Source: Prosopocoilus inquinatus (taxonomy: Eukaryota; Arthropoda; Insecta; Coleoptera; Lucanidae). From it: 64,000 bases of DNA. The notes under the pieces were generated by a model, which had not been told where the DNA came from, ran no database searches, and was given only the letters and a program-made list of their open reading frames with translations. The first letter of the stretch is position 1. Each line of letters starts with the position of its first letter. The stretch spans positions 21,849,001 through 21,913,000 of the forward strand of contig CM069877.1 in assembly GCA_036172665.1 (NCBI GenBank). Reading direction: 5' to 3'. Positions 11,332 to 25,781 of the stretch are shown here, piece by piece. Position numbers and translations under genes: made by a program.

Positions 11332-12374
11332 GAAACAACACGTATTAGCGTTGTTCCTCTGATGTATCTAATCGATCCTTACTCATCTATCATGTTATTT
11401 GACGTTTGGATGGACTCCAGTAACTCTGATGTGAGATACGAAGTTCTCGGACGCAGCAGAAGCTGAAAATAGTTTTAATTGAAACAACACGCTTTAGCGT
11501 TGTTCCTGTGTTGTATCTAATCGATCCTTACTCATCTATCATGTTATTTGACGTTTCGATGGACTCTAGTAACTCTGATGTGAGATACGAAGTTTTCGGA
11601 CGCAGCAGAAGCTGGAAATAGTTTTGAACGAAACAACACGTATTAGCGTTGTTCCTGTGATGTATCTAATCGATCATCACTCATCTATCATGTTATTTGA
11701 CGTTTCGATGGACTCCAGTAACTCTGATGTGAGATACGAAGTTCTCGGACGCAGCTGAAGCTAGAATTAGTTTTAAACGAAACAACACGCATTAGCGTTG
11801 TTCCTGTGATGTATCTAATCGATCCTTACTCATCTATCATGTTATTTGGCGTTTCGATGGACGCCAGTAACTTTGATGTGAGATACGAAGTTCTCGGTCG
11901 CAGCTGAAGCTAGAAATAGTTTTAAACGAAACAACACGCATTAGCGTTGTTGCTGTGCTGTATCTAATCGATCCTTACTTAGCTATCATGTTATTTGACG
12001 TTTCGATGGACTCTAGTAACTCTGATGTGAGATACGAAGTTTTTGGACGCAGCGGGAGCTGGAAATAGTTTTAAATGAAGCAACACGCATTAGCGTTGTT
12101 CCTGTGATGTATCTAATCGATCCTTACTCATCTATCATGTTATTTGACGTTTCGATGGACTCTAGTAACTCTGATATGAGAAAAGAAGTTTTTGGACGCA
12201 GCAGGATCTGGAAATTGTTTTAAACGAAACAACACGCATTAGCGTTGTTCCTGTGATGTATCTAATCGATCCTTACTTATCTACTATATTATCTGGCGTT
12301 TCGATGGACTCTAGTTACTCTGATGTGAGATACGAAGTTCTCGGACGCAGCAGAAGCTGGAAATAGTTTTAAAT
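11332..12374 (+). repeat. Transition segment between HOR domains 1 and 2 (7 monomers)
   Basis: The seven monomers mix features of both neighbours. The one at 11,481 has CACGCTTTAGCG with GTGTTGTATC, as at 3,286 and 8,799 in domain 1. Those at 11,779 and 11,928 have CTCGGTCGCAGC and GTTGTTGCTGTGCTG, which mark domain 2 and the 39-40 kb patch. The one at 12,077 has GATATGAGAAAAG, and that at 12,226 has TATATTATCTGGCG, seen nowhere else in the window. Confidence 0.65.
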
Positions 12375-15300
12375 GAAACAACACGCATTAGCGTTGTTCC
12401 TGTGATGTATCTAATCGATCCTTACTCATCTATCATGTTATTTGACGTTTGGATGGACTCCGGTAACTCTGATGTGAGAAAAAAATTTCTCGGACGCAGC
12501 AGAAGCTGGAAATAGTTTTGAACGAAACAGCACGTATTAGCGTTATTCCTGTGATGTATCTAATCGATCCTTACTTATCTACTATGTTATTTGGCGTTTC
12601 GATGGACTCTAGTTACTCTGATGTGAAATACGAAGTTCTCGGACGCAGCAGAAGCTGGAAATAGTTTTAAATGAAACAACACGCATTAGCGTTGTTCCTG
12701 TGATGTATCTAATCGATCCTTATTGATCTATCATGTTATTTGACGTTTCGATGGACTCTAGTAACTCTGTTGTGAGATACGAAGTTTTTGGACGCAGCAG
12801 GAGCTGGAAATAGTTTTAAACGAAACAACACGTATTAGCGTTGTTCCTGTGATGTATCTAATCGATCCTTACTCATCTATCATGTTATTTGACGTTTGGA
12901 TGGTCTCCAGTAACTCTGATGTGAGATACGAAGTTCTCGGACGCAGCTGAAGCTAGAAATAGTTTTAAACTAAACAACACGCATTAGCGTTGTTCCTGTG
13001 ATGTATCTAATCGATCCTTACTCATCTATCATGTTATTTGGCGTTTCGATGGACGCCAGTAACTTTGATGTGAGATACGAAGTTCTCGGACCCAGCTGAA
13101 GCTGGAAATAGTTTTAAACGAAACAACACGCATTAGCGTTGTTCCTGTGCTGAATCTAATCGATTCTTACTTATCTATCATGTTATTTGACGTTTCGATG
13201 GACTCCGGCAACTCTGATGTGAGATACAAAGTTTTCGGACGCAGCAGAAGCTGGAAATAGTTTTGAACGAAACAACACGTATTAGCGTTATTCCTGTGAT
13301 GTATCTAATCGATCCTTATTGATCTATCATGTTATTTGACGTTTCGATGGACTCTAGTAACTCTGATGTGAGATACGAAGTTTTTGGACGTAGCAGGAGC
13401 TGGAAATAGTTTTAAACGAAACAACACGTATTAGCGTTGTTCCTGTGATGTATCTAATCGATCCTTACTTATCTACTATGTTATTTGGCGTTTCGATGGA
13501 CTCTAGTTACTCTGATGTGAGATACGAAGTTCTCGGACGCAGCAGAAGCTGGAAATAGTTTTGAACGAAACAACACGTGTTAGCGTTGTTCCTGTGATGT
13601 ATCTAATCGATCCTCACTCATCTTTCATGTTATTTGGCGTTTCGATGGACTCTAGTTACTCTGATGTGAGATACGAAGTTCTCGGACGCAGCAGAAGCTG
13701 GAAATAGTTTTGAACGAAACAACACGTGTTAGCGTTTTTCCTGTGATGTATCTAATCGATCCTCACTCATCTTTCATGTTATTTGGCGTTTCGATGGACT
13801 CTAGTTACTCTGATGTGAGATACCGGGTTCTCGGACGCAGCTGAAGCTAGAAATAGTTTTAAACGAAACAACACGCATTAGCGTTGTTCCTGTGATGTAT
13901 CTAATCGATCCTTACTCATCTATCATGTTATTTGGTGTTTCGATGGACTCTAGTTACTCTGATGTGAGATAAGAAGTTTTTGGACGCAGCGGGAGCTGGA
14001 AATAGTTTTAAATGAAACAACACGCATTAGCGTTGTTCCTGTGATGTATCTAATCGATTCTTACTCATCTATCATGTTATTTGACGTTCGGATGGACTCC
14101 AGTAACTCTGATGTGAGATACGAAGTTCTCGGACGCAGCTGAAGCTAGAAATAGTTTTAAACGAAACAACACGCATTAGCGTTGTTAATGTGATGTATCT
14201 AATCGATCCTTACTCATCTATCATGTTATTTGGAGTTTCGATGGACGCCAGTAACTTTGATGTGAGATACGAAGTTCTCGGACGCAGCTGAAGCTGGAAA
14301 TAGTTTTAAACGAAACAACACGCATTAGCGTTGTTCCTGTGCTGTATCTAATCGATCCTTACTTATCTATCATGTTATTTGACGTTTCGATGGACTCTAG
14401 TAACTCTGATGTGAGATACGAAGTTTTTGGACGCAGCGGGAGCTGGAAATAGTTTTAAATGAAACAACACGCATTAGCGTTGTTCCTGTGATGTATCTAA
14501 TCGATCCTTACTCATCTATCATGTTATTTGATGTTTCGATGTACTCCAGTAATTCTGATGTGAGATACGAAGTTCTCGGACGCAGCAGGAGCTGGAAATA
14601 GTTTTAAACGAAACAGCACGTATTAGCGTTGTTCCTGTGATGTATCTAATCGATAATTAGTCATCTATCATGTTATTTGACGTTTGGATGGACTCCAGTA
14701 ACTCTGATGTGAGATACGAAGTTCTCGGACGCAGCTGAAGCTAGAAATAGTTTTAAACGAAACAACACGCATTAGCGTTGTTCCTGTGATGTATCTAATC
14801 GATCCTTACTCATCTATCATGTTATTTGGCGTTTCGATGGACGCCAGTAACTTTGATGTGAGATACGAAGTTCTCGGACGCAGCTGAAGCTAGAAATAGT
14901 TTTAAACGAAACAACACGCATTAGCGTTGTTCCTGTGCTGTATCTAATCGATCCTTACTTATCTATCATGTTATTTGACGTTTCGATGGACTCTAGTAAC
15001 TCTGATGTGAGATACGAAGTATTTGGACGCAGCGGGAGCTGGAAATAGTTTTAAATGAAGCAACACGCATTAGCGTTGTTCCAGTGATGTATCTAATCGA
15101 TCCTTACTCATCTATCATGTTATTTGACGTTTCGATGGACTCTAGTAACTCTGATGTGAGAAAAGAAGTTTTTGGACGCAGCAGGATCTGGAAATTGTTT
15201 TAAACGAAACAACACGCATTAGCGTTGTTCCTGTGATGTATCTAATCGATCCCTACTTATCTACTATGTTATTTGGCGTTTCGATGGACTCTAGTTACTC

Positions 15301-16694
15301 TGATGTGAGATACGAAGTTCTCGGACGCAGCAGAAGATGGAAATAGTTTTGAACGAAACAACACGTATTAGCGTTATTCCTGTGATGTATCTAATCGATC
15401 CTTATTGATCTATCATGTTATTTGACGTTTCGATGGACTCTAGTAACTCTGATGTGAGATACGAAGTTTTTGGACGCAGCAGGAGCTGGAAATAGTTTTA
15501 AACGAAACAACACTTATTAGCGTTGTTCCTGTGATGTATCTAATCGATCCTTACTTATCTACTATGTTATTTGGCGTTTCGATGGACTCTAGTTACTCTG
15601 ATGTGAGATATGAAGTTCTCGGACGCAGCAGAAGCTGGAAATAGTTTTAAATGAAACAACACGCATTAGCGTTGTTCCTGTGATGTATCTAATCGATCCT
15701 TATTGATCTATTATGTTATTTGACGTTTCGATGAACTCTAGTAACTCTGATGTGAGATAAAAGGTCTCGGACGCAGCAGGAGCTGGAAATAGTTTTGAAC
15801 GAAACAACGCGTATTAGCGTTGTTCCTGTGATGTATCTAATCGATCCTTACTTATCTACTATGTTATTTGGCGTTTCGATGGACTCTAGTTACTCTGATG
15901 TGAGATACGAAGTTCTCGGACGCAGCAGAAACTAGAAATAGTTTTAAACGAAACAACACGCATTAGCGTTGTTCCTGTGATGTATCTAATCGATCCTTAC
16001 TCATCTATCATGTTATTTGACGTTTTGATGGACTCTAGTAACTCTGATGTGAGATACGAAGTTTTTGGACGCAGCAGGAGCTGGAAATAGTTTTAAACGA
16101 AACAACACGTATTAGCGTTGTTCCTGTGATGTATCTAATCGATCCTTACTCATCTATCATGTTATTTGACGTTTGGATGGACTCCAGTAACTCTGATGTG
16201 AGATACGAAGTTCTCGGACGCAGCTGAAGCTAGAAATAGTTTTAAACTAAACAACACGCATTAGCGTTGTTCCTGTGATGTATCTAATCGATCCTTACTC
16301 ATCTATCATGTTATTTGGCGTTTCGATGGACGCCAGTAACTTTGATGTGAGATACGAAGTTCTCGGACGCAGCTGAAGCTGGAAATAGTTTTAAACGAAA
16401 CAACACGCATTAGCGTTGTTCCTGTGATGTATCTAATCGATCCTTACTCATCTATCATGTTATTTGGCGTTTCGATGGACGCCAGTAACTTTGATGTGAG
16501 ATACGAAGTTCTCGGTCGCAGCTGAAGCTAGAAATAGTTTTAAACGAAACAACACGCATTAGCGTTGTTGCTGTGCTGTATCTAATCGATCCTTACTCAT
16601 CTATCATGTTATTTGACGTTTCGATGGACTCTAGTAACTCTGATGTGAGAAAAGAAGTATTTGGACGCAGCAGGATCTGGAAATTATTTTAAAC
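12375..16694 (+). repeat. Domain 2 HOR block U1 (29 monomers)
   Basis: Starts at the monomer with CTCCGGTAAC and GAGAAAAAAATTTCTCGG, used here as anchor for all domain 2 blocks. It runs 4,320 bp (29 x 149 minus 1) to the next such anchor. It carries the CGATAATTAGTC variant (14,653), GTTAATGTGATG (near 14,184) and the 148-bp monomer at 15,653. It keeps GATATGAAG near 15,606 and CAGCTGAAGCTGG near 16,374, where the later blocks U2, U4 and U6 have GATATGATG and CAGCTGAATCTGG. Confidence 0.85.
15653..15800 (+). repeat. 148-bp monomer (1-bp deletion, GATAAAAGGTCTCGG), copy in U1
   Basis: Reads GAGATAAAAGGTCTCGG where the related monomer near 6,525 reads GAGATAAAAAGTTCTCGG. This one-base loss explains why every domain 2 lag is one less than a multiple of 149. 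It is a convenient marker for tracing copies of the domain 2 unit and is absent from domain 1. Confidence 0.9.
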
Positions 16695-19600
16695 GAAACA
16701 ACACGCATTAGCGTTGTTCCTGTGATGTATCTAATCGATCCTTACTCATCTATCATGTTATTTGACGTTTGGATGGACTCCGGTAACTCTGATGTGAGAA
16801 AAAAATTTCTCGGACGCAGCAGAAGCTGGAAATAGTTTTGAACGAAACAACACGTATTAGCGTTATTCCTGTGATGTATCTAATCGATCCTTACTTATCT
16901 ACTATGTTATTTGGCGTTTCGATGGACTCTAGTTACTCTGATGTGAAATACGAAGTTCTCGGACGCAGCAGAAGCTGGAAATAGTTTTAAATGAAACAAC
17001 ACGCATTAGCGTTGTTCCTGTGATGTATCTAATCGATCCTTATTGATCTATCATGTTATTTGACGTTTCGATGGACTCTAGTAACTCTGTTGTGAGATAC
17101 GAAGTTTTTGGACGCAGCAGGAGCTGGAAATAGTTTTAAACGAAACAACACGTATTAGCGTTGTTCCTGTGATGTATCTAATCGATCCTTACTCATCTAT
17201 CATGTTATTTGACGTTTGGATGGTCTCCAGTAACTCTGATGTGAGATACGAAGTTCTCGGACGCAGCTGAAGCTGGAAATAGTTTTAAACGAAACAACAC
17301 GCATTAGCGTTGTTCCTGTGCTGAATCTAATCGATTCTTACTTATCTATCATGTTATTTGACGTTTCGATGGACTCCGGTAACTCTGATGTGAGATACAA
17401 AGTTTTCGGACGCAGCAGAAGCTGGAAATAGTTTTGAACGAAACAACACGTATTAGCGTTATTCCTGTGATGTATCTAATCGATCCTTATTGATCTATCA
17501 TGTTATTTGACGTTTCGATGGACTCTAGTAACTCTGATGTGAGATACGAAGTTTTTGGACGTAGCAGGAGCTGGAAATAGTTTTAAACGAAACAACACGT
17601 ATTAGCGTTGTTCCTGTGATGTATCTAATCGATCCTTACTTATCTACTATGCTATTTGGCGTTTCGATGGACTCTAGTTACTCTGATGTGAGATACGAAA
17701 TTCTCGGACGCAGCAGAAGCTGGAAATAGTTTTGAACGAAACAACACGTGTTAGCGTTGTTCCTGTGATGTATCTAATCGATCCTCACTCATCTTTCATG
17801 TTATTTGGCTTTTCGATGGACTCTAGTTACTCTGATGTGAGATACGAAGTTCTCGGACGCAGCAGAAGCTGGAAATAGTTTTGAACGAAACAACACGTGT
17901 TAGCGTTTTTCCTGTGATGTATCTAATCGATCCTCACTCATCTTTCATGTTATTTGGCGTTTCGATGGACTCTAGTTACTCTGATGTGAGATACCGAGTT
18001 CTCGGACGCAGCTGAAGCTAGAAATAGTTTTAAACGAAACAACACGCATTAGCGTTGTTCCTGTGATGTATCTAATCGATCCTTACTCATCTATCATGTT
18101 ATTTGGTGTTTCGATGGACTCTAGTTACTCTGATGTGAGATAAGAAGTTTTTGGACGCAGCGGGAGCTGGAAATAGTTTTAAATGAAACAACACGCATTA
18201 GCGTTGTTCCTGTGATGTATCTAATCGATTCTTACTCATCTATCATGTTATTTGACGTTCGGATGGACTCCAGTAACTCTGATGTGAGATACGAAGTTCT
18301 CGGACGCAGCTGAAGCTAGAAATAGTTTTAAACGAAACAACACGCATTAGCGTTGTTAATGTGATGTATCTAATCGATCCTTACTCATCTATCATGTTAT
18401 TTGGAGTTTCGATGGACGCCAGTAACTTTGATGTGAGATACGAAGTTCTCGGACGCAGCTGAAGCTGGAAATAGTTTTAAACGAAACAACACGCATTAGC
18501 GTTGTTCCTGTGCTGTATCTAATCGATCCTTACTTATCTATCATGTTATTTGACGTTTCGATGGACTCTAGTAACTCTGATGTGAGATACGAAGTTTTTG
18601 GACGCAGCGGGAGCTGGAAATAGTTTTAAATGAAACAACACGCATTAGCGTTGTTCCTGTGATGTATCTAATCGATCCTTACTCATCTATCATGTTATTT
18701 GATGTTTCGATGTACTCCAGTAATTCTGATGTGAGATACGAAGTTCTCGGACGCAGCAGGAGCTGGAAATAGTTTTAAACGAAACAGCACGTATTAGCGT
18801 TGTTCCTGTGATGTATCTAATCGATAATTAGTCATCTATCATGTTATTTGACGTTTGGATGGACTCCAGTAACTCTGATGTGAGATACGAAGTTCTCGGA
18901 CGCAGCTGAAGCTAGAAATAGTTTTAAACGAAACAACACGCATTAGCGTTGTTCCTGTGATGTATCTAATCGATCCTTACTCATCTATCATGTTATTTGG
19001 CGTTTCGATGGACGCCAGTAACTTTGATGTGAGATACGAAGTTCTCGGACGCAGCTGAAGCTAGAAATAGTTTTAAACGAAACAACACGCATTAGCGTTG
19101 TTCCTGTGCTGTATCTAATCGATCCTTACTTATCTATCATGTTATTTGACGTTTCGATGGACTCTAGTAACTCTGATGTGAGATACGAAGTATTTGGACG
19201 CAGCGGGAGCTGGAAATAGTTTTAAATGAAGCAACACGCATTAGCGTTGTTCCAGTGATGTATCTAATCGATCCTTACTCATCTATCATGTTATTTGACG
19301 TTTCGATGGACTCTAGTAACTCTGATGTGAGAAAAGAAGTTTTTGGACGCAGCAGGATCTGGAAATTGTTTTAAACGAAACAACACGCATTAGCGTTGTT
19401 CCTGTGATGTATCTAATCGATCCCTACTTATCTACTATGTTATTTGGCGTTTCGATGGACTCTAGTTACTCTGATGTGAGATACGAAGTTCTCGGACGCA
19501 GCAGAAGATGGAAATAGTTTTGAACGAAACAACACGTATTAGCGTTATTCCTGTGATGTATCTAATCGATCCTTATTGATCTATCATGTTATTTGACGTT

Positions 19601-20865
19601 TCGATGGACTCTAGTAACTCTGATGTGAGATACGAAGTTTTTGGACGCAGCAGGAGCTGGAAATAGTTTTAAACGAAACAACACTTATTAGCGTTGTTCC
19701 TGTGATGTATCTAATCGATCCTTACTTATCTACTATGTTATTTGGCGTTTCGATGGACTCTAGTTACTCTGATGTGAGATATGATGTTCTCGGACGCAGC
19801 AGAAGCTGGAAATAGTTTTAAATGAAACAACACGCATTAGCGTTGTTCCTGTGATGTATCTAATCGATCCTTATTGATCTATTATGTTATTTGACGTTTC
19901 GATGAACTCTAGTAACTCTGATGTGAGATAAAAGGTCTCGGACGCAGCAGGAGCTGGAAATAGTTTTGAACGAAACAACGCGTATTAGCGTTGTTCCTGT
20001 GATGTATCTAATCGATCCTTACTTATCTACTATGTTATTTGGCGTTTCGATGGACTCTAGTTACTCTGATGTGAGATACGAAGTTCTCGGACGCAGCAGA
20101 AACTAGAAATAGTTTTAAACGAAACAACACGCATTAGCGTTGTTCCTGTGATGTATCTAATCGATCCTTACTCATCTATCATGTTATTTGACGTTTTGAT
20201 GGACTCTAGTAACTCTGATGTGAGATACGAAGTTTTTGGACGCAGCAGGAGCTGGAAATAGTTTTAAACGAAACAACACGTATTAGCGTTGTTCCTGTGA
20301 TGTATCTAATCGATCCTTACTCATCTATCATGTTATTTGACGTTTGGATGGACTCCAGTAACTCTGATGTGAGATACGAAGTTCTCGGACGCAGCTGAAG
20401 CTAGAAATAGTTTTAAACTAAACAACACGCATTAGCGTTGTTCCTGTGATGTATCTAATCGATCCTTACTCATCTATCATGTTATTTGGCGTTTCGATGG
20501 ACGCCAGTAACTTTGATGTGAGATACGAAGTTCTCGGACGCAGCTGAATCTGGAAATAGTTTTAAACGAAACAACACGCATTAGCGTTGTTCCTGTGATG
20601 TATCTAATCGATCCTTACTCATCTATCATGTTATTTGGCGTTTCGATGGACGCCAGTAACTTTGATGTGAGATACGAAGTTCTCGGTCGCAGCTGAAGCT
20701 AGAAATAGTTTTAAACGAAACAACACGCATTAGCGTTGTTGCTGTGCTGTATCTAATCTATCCTTACTCATCTATCATGTTATTTGACGTTTCGATGGAC
20801 TCTAGTAACTCTGATGTGAGAAAAGAAGTATTTGGACGCAGCAGGATCTGGAAATTATTTTAAAC
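16695..20865 (+). repeat. Domain 2 HOR block U2 (28 monomers)
   Basis: Repeats U1 at a lag of 4,171 bp, but lacks one monomer: the unit at 17,142 starts like the U1 monomer at 12,822 (GGATGGTCTCCAG) and ends like the following one at 12,971 (CAGCTGAAGCTGG), so exactly one repeat was lost through a hybrid. New variants absent in U1 appear here (ATGCTATTTGGCG near 17,648, GGCTTTTCG near 17,808, GATATGATG near 19,777) and are carried on into U4 and U6. Confidence 0.85.
19824..19971 (+). repeat. 148-bp marker monomer, copy in U2
   Basis: Same one-base deletion, 4,171 bp after the U1 copy. Confidence 0.9.
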
Positions 20866-22206
20866 GAAACAACACGCATTAGCGTTGTTCCTGTGATGTA
20901 TCTAATCGATCCTTACTCATCTATCATGTTATTTGACGTTTGGATGGACTCCGGTAACTCTGATGTGAGAAAAAAATTTCTCGGACGCAGCAGAAGCTGG
21001 AAATAGTTTTGAACGAAACAACACGTATTAGCGTTATTCCTGTGATGTATCTAATCGATCCTTACTTATCTACTATGTTATTTGGCGTTTCGATGGACTC
21101 TAGTTACTCTGATGTGAAATACGAAGTTCTCGGACGCAGCAGAAGCTGGAAATAGTTTTAAATGAAACAACACGCATTAGCGTTGTTCCTGTGATGTATC
21201 TAATCGATCCTTATTGATCTATCATGTTATTTGACGTTTCGATGGACTCTAGTAACTCTGTTGTGAGATACGAAGTTTTTGGACGCAGCAGGAGCTGGAA
21301 ATAGTTTTAAACGAAACAACACGTATTAGCGTTGTTCCTGTGATGTATCTAATCGATCCTTACTCATCTATCATGTTATTTGACGTTTGGATGGTCTCCA
21401 GTAACTCTGATGTGAGATACGAAGTTCTCGGACTCAGCTGAAGCTAGAAATAGTTTTAAACGAAACAACACGCATTAGCGTTGTTCCTGTGATGTATCTA
21501 ATCGATCCTTACTCATCTATCATGTTATTTGGCGTTTCGATGGACGCCAGTAACTTTGATGTGAGATACGAAGTTCTCGGACGCAGCTGAAGCTGGAAAT
21601 AGTTTTAAACGAAACAACACGCATTAGCGTTGTTCCTGTGCTGAATCTAATCGATCCTTACTCATCTATCATGTTATTTGACGTTTGGATGGACTCCAGT
21701 AACTCTGATGTGAGATACGAAGTTCTCGGACGCAGCTGAAGCTAGAAATAGTTTTAAACTAAACAACACGCATTAGCGTTGTTCCTGTGATGTATCTAAT
21801 CGATCCTTACTCATCTATCATGTTATTTGGCGTTTCGATGGACGCCAGTAACTTTGATGTGAGATACGAAGTTCTCGGACGCAGCTGAATCTGGAAATAG
21901 TTTTAAACGAAACAACACGCATTAGCGTTGTTCCTGTGATGTATCTAATCGATCCTTACTCATCTATCATGTTATTTGGCGTTTCGATGGACGCCAGTAA
22001 CTTTGATGTGAGATACGAAGTTCTCGGTCGCAGCTGAAGCTAGAAATAGTTTTAAACGAAACAACACGCATTAGCGTTGTTGCTGTGCTGTATCTAATCG
22101 ATCCTTACTCATCTATCATGTTATTTGACGTTTCGATGGACTCTAGTAACTCTGATGTGAGAAAAGAAGTATTTGGACGCAGCAGGATCTGGAAATTATT
22201 TTAAAC
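20866..22206 (+). repeat. Domain 2 HOR block U3 (9 monomers, 1,341 bp)
   Basis: Nine-monomer unit from one CTCCGG/AAAAAAATTT anchor to the next. Its sixth monomer (21,611) is a hybrid: it starts with the GTGCTGAATC variant and continues as the GGATGGACTCCAG with CAGCTGAAGC subtype. The fourth has the marker CGGACTCAGC. The same nine occur at U5 and U7. Confidence 0.85.
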
Positions 22207-25200
22207 GAAACAACACGCATTAGCGTTGTTCCTGTGATGTATCTAATCGATCCTTACTCATCTATCATGTTATTTGACGTTTGGATGGACTCCGGTAACT
22301 CTGATGTGAGAAAAAAATTTCTCGGACGCAGCAGAAGCTGGAAATAGTTTTGAACGAAACAACACGTATTAGCGTTATTCCTGTGATGTATCTAATCGAT
22401 CCTTACTTATCTACTATGTTATTTGGCGTTTCGATGGACTCTAGTTACTCTGATGTGAAATACGAAGTTCTCGGACGCAGCAGAAGCTGGAAATAGTTTT
22501 AAATGAAACAACACGCATTAGCGTTGTTCCTGTGATGTATCTAATCGATCCTTACTTATCTACTATGCTATTTGGCGTTTCGATGGACTCTAGTTACTCT
22601 GATGTGAGATACGAAATTCTCGGACGCAGCAGAAGCTGGAAATAGTTTTGAACGAAACAACACGTGTTAGCGTTGTTCCTGTGATGTATCTAATCGATCC
22701 TCACTCATCTTTCATGTTATTTGGCTTTTCGATGGACTCTAGTTACTCTGATGTGAGATACGAAGTTCTCGGACGCAGCAGAAGCTGGAAATAGTTTTGA
22801 ACGAAACAACACGTGTTAGCGTTTTTCCTGTGATGTATCTAATCGATCCTCACTCATCTTTCATGTTATTTGGCGTTTCGATGGACTCTAGTTACTCTGA
22901 TGTGAGATACCGAGTTCTCGGACGCAGCTGAAGCTAGAAATAGTTTTAAACGAAACAACACGCATTAGCGTTGTTCCTGTGATGTATCTAATCGATCCTT
23001 ACTCATCTATCATGTTATTTGGTGTTTCGATGGACTCTAGTTACTCTGATGTGAGATAAGAAGTTTTTGGACGCAGCGGGAGCTGGAAATAGTTTTAAAT
23101 GAAACAACACGCATTAGCGTTGTTCCTGTGATGTATCTAATCGATTCTTACTCATCTATCATGTTATTTGACGTTCGGATGGACTCCAGTAACTCTGATG
23201 TGAGATACGAAGTTCTCGGACGCAGCTGAAGCTAGAAATAGTTTTAAACGAAACAACACGCATTAGCGTTGTTAATGTGATGTATCTAATCGATCCTTAC
23301 TCATCTATCATGTTATTTGGAGTTTCGATGGACGCCAGTAACTTTGATGTGAGATACGAAGTTCTCGGACGCAGCTGAAGCTGGAAATAGTTTTAAACGA
23401 AACAACACGCATTAGCGTTGTTCCTGTGCTGTATCTAATCGATCCTTACTTATCTATCATGTTATTTGACGTTTCGATGGACTCTAGTAACTCTGATGTG
23501 AGATACGAAGTTTTTGGACGCAGCGGGAGCTGGAAATAGTTTTAAATGAAACAACACGCATTAGCGTTGTTCCTGTGATGTATCTAATCGATCCTTACTC
23601 ATCTATCATGTTATTTGATGTTTCGATGTACTCCAGTAATTCTGATGTGAGATACGAAGTTCTCGGACGCAGCAGGAGCTGGAAATAGTTTTAAACGAAA
23701 CAGCACGTATTAGCGTTGTTCCTGTGATGTATCTAATCGATAATTAGTCATCTATCATGTTATTTGACGTTTGGATGGACTCCAGTAACTCTGATGTGAG
23801 ATACGAAGTTCTCGGACGCAGCTGAAGCTAGAAATAGTTTTAAACGAAACAACACGCATTAGCGTTGTTCCTGTGATGTATCTAATCGATCCTTACTCAT
23901 CTATCATGTTATTTGGCGTTTCGATGGACGCCAGTAACTTTGATGTGAGATACGAAGTTCTCGGACGCAGCTGAAGCTAGAAATAGTTTTAAACGAAACA
24001 ACACGCATTAGCGTTGTTCCTGTGCTGTATCTAATCGATCCTTACTTATCTATCATGTTATTTGACGTTTCGATGGACTCTAGTAACTCTGATGTGAGAT
24101 ACGAAGTATTTGGACGCAGCGGGAGCTGGAAATAGTTTTAAATGAAGCAACACGCATTAGCGTTGTTCCAGTGATGTATCTAATCGATCCTTACTCATCT
24201 ATCATGTTATTTGACGTTTCGATGGACTCTAGTAACTCTGATGTGAGAAAAGAAGTTTTTGGACGCAGCAGGATCTGGAAATTGTTTTAAACGAAACAAC
24301 ACGCATTAGCGTTGTTCCTGTGATGTATCTAATCGATCCCTACTTATCTACTATGTTATTTGGCGTTTCGATGGACTCTAGTTACTCTGATGTGAGATAC
24401 GAAGTTCTCGGACGCAGCAGAAGATGGAAATAGTTTTGAACGAAACAACACGTATTAGCGTTATTCCTGTGATGTATCTAATCGATCCTTATTGATCTAT
24501 CATGTTATTTGACGTTTCGATGGACTCTAGTAACTCTGATGTGAGATACGAAGTTTTTGGACGCAGCAGGAGCTGGAAATAGTTTTAAACGAAACAACAC
24601 TTATTAGCGTTGTTCCTGTGATGTATCTAATCGATCCTTACTTATCTACTATGTTATTTGGCGTTTCGATGGACTCTAGTTACTCTGATGTGAGATATGA
24701 TGTTCTCGGACGCAGCAGAAGCTGGAAATAGTTTTAAATGAAACAACACGCATTAGCGTTGTTCCTGTGATGTATCTAATCGATCCTTATTGATCTATTA
24801 TGTTATTTGACGTTTCGATGAACTCTAGTAACTCTGATGTGAGATAAAAGGTCTCGGACGCAGCAGGAGCTGGAAATAGTTTTGAACGAAACAACGCGTA
24901 TTAGCGTTGTTCCTGTGATGTATCTAATCGATCCTTACTTATCTACTATGTTATTTGGCGTTTCGATGGACTCTAGTTACTCTGATGTGAGATACGAAGT
25001 TCTCGGACGCAGCAGAAACTAGAAATAGTTTTAAACGAAACAACACGCATTAGCGTTGTTCCTGTGATGTATCTAATCGATCCTTACTCATCTATCATGT
25101 TATTTGACGTTTTGATGGACTCTAGTAACTCTGATGTGAGATACGAAGTTTTTGGACGCAGCAGGAGCTGGAAATAGTTTTAAACGAAACAACACGTATT

Positions 25201-25781
25201 AGCGTTGTTCCTGTGATGTATCTAATCGATCCTTACTCATCTATCATGTTATTTGACGTTTGGATGGACTCCAGTAACTCTGATGTGAGATACGAAGTTC
25301 TCGGACGCAGCTGAAGCTAGAAATAGTTTTAAACTAAACAACACGCATTAGCGTTGTTCCTGTGATGTATCTAATCGATCCTTACTCATCTATCATGTTA
25401 TTTGGCGTTTCGATGGACGCCAGTAACTTTGATGTGAGATACGAAGTTCTCGGACGCAGCTGAATCTGGAAATAGTTTTAAACGAAACAACACGCATTAG
25501 CGTTGTTCCTGTGATGTATCTAATCGATCCTTACTCATCTATCATGTTATTTGGCGTTTCGATGGACGCCAGTAACTTTGATGTGAGATACGAAGTTCTC
25601 GGTCGCAGCTGAAGCTAGAAATAGTTTTAAACGAAACAACACGCATTAGCGTTGTTGCTGTGCTGTATCTAATCGATCCTTACTCATCTATCATGTTATT
25701 TGACGTTTCGATGGACTCTAGTAACTCTGATGTGAGAAAAGAAGTATTTGGACGCAGCAGGATCTGGAAATTATTTTAAAC
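22207..25781 (+). repeat. Domain 2 HOR block U4 (24 monomers, 3,575 bp)
   Basis: Starts with the anchor pair, then at 22,505 a hybrid monomer skips ahead to the part of the unit seen at 17,589 in U2 (ATGCTATTTGGCG). It is therefore U2 minus an internal stretch. With U5 it makes the 33-monomer, 4,916-bp unit. It contains the 148-bp monomer at 24,740. Confidence 0.88.
24740..24887 (+). repeat. 148-bp marker monomer, copy in U4
   Basis: Same one-base deletion, 4,916 bp after the U2 copy. Confidence 0.9.
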
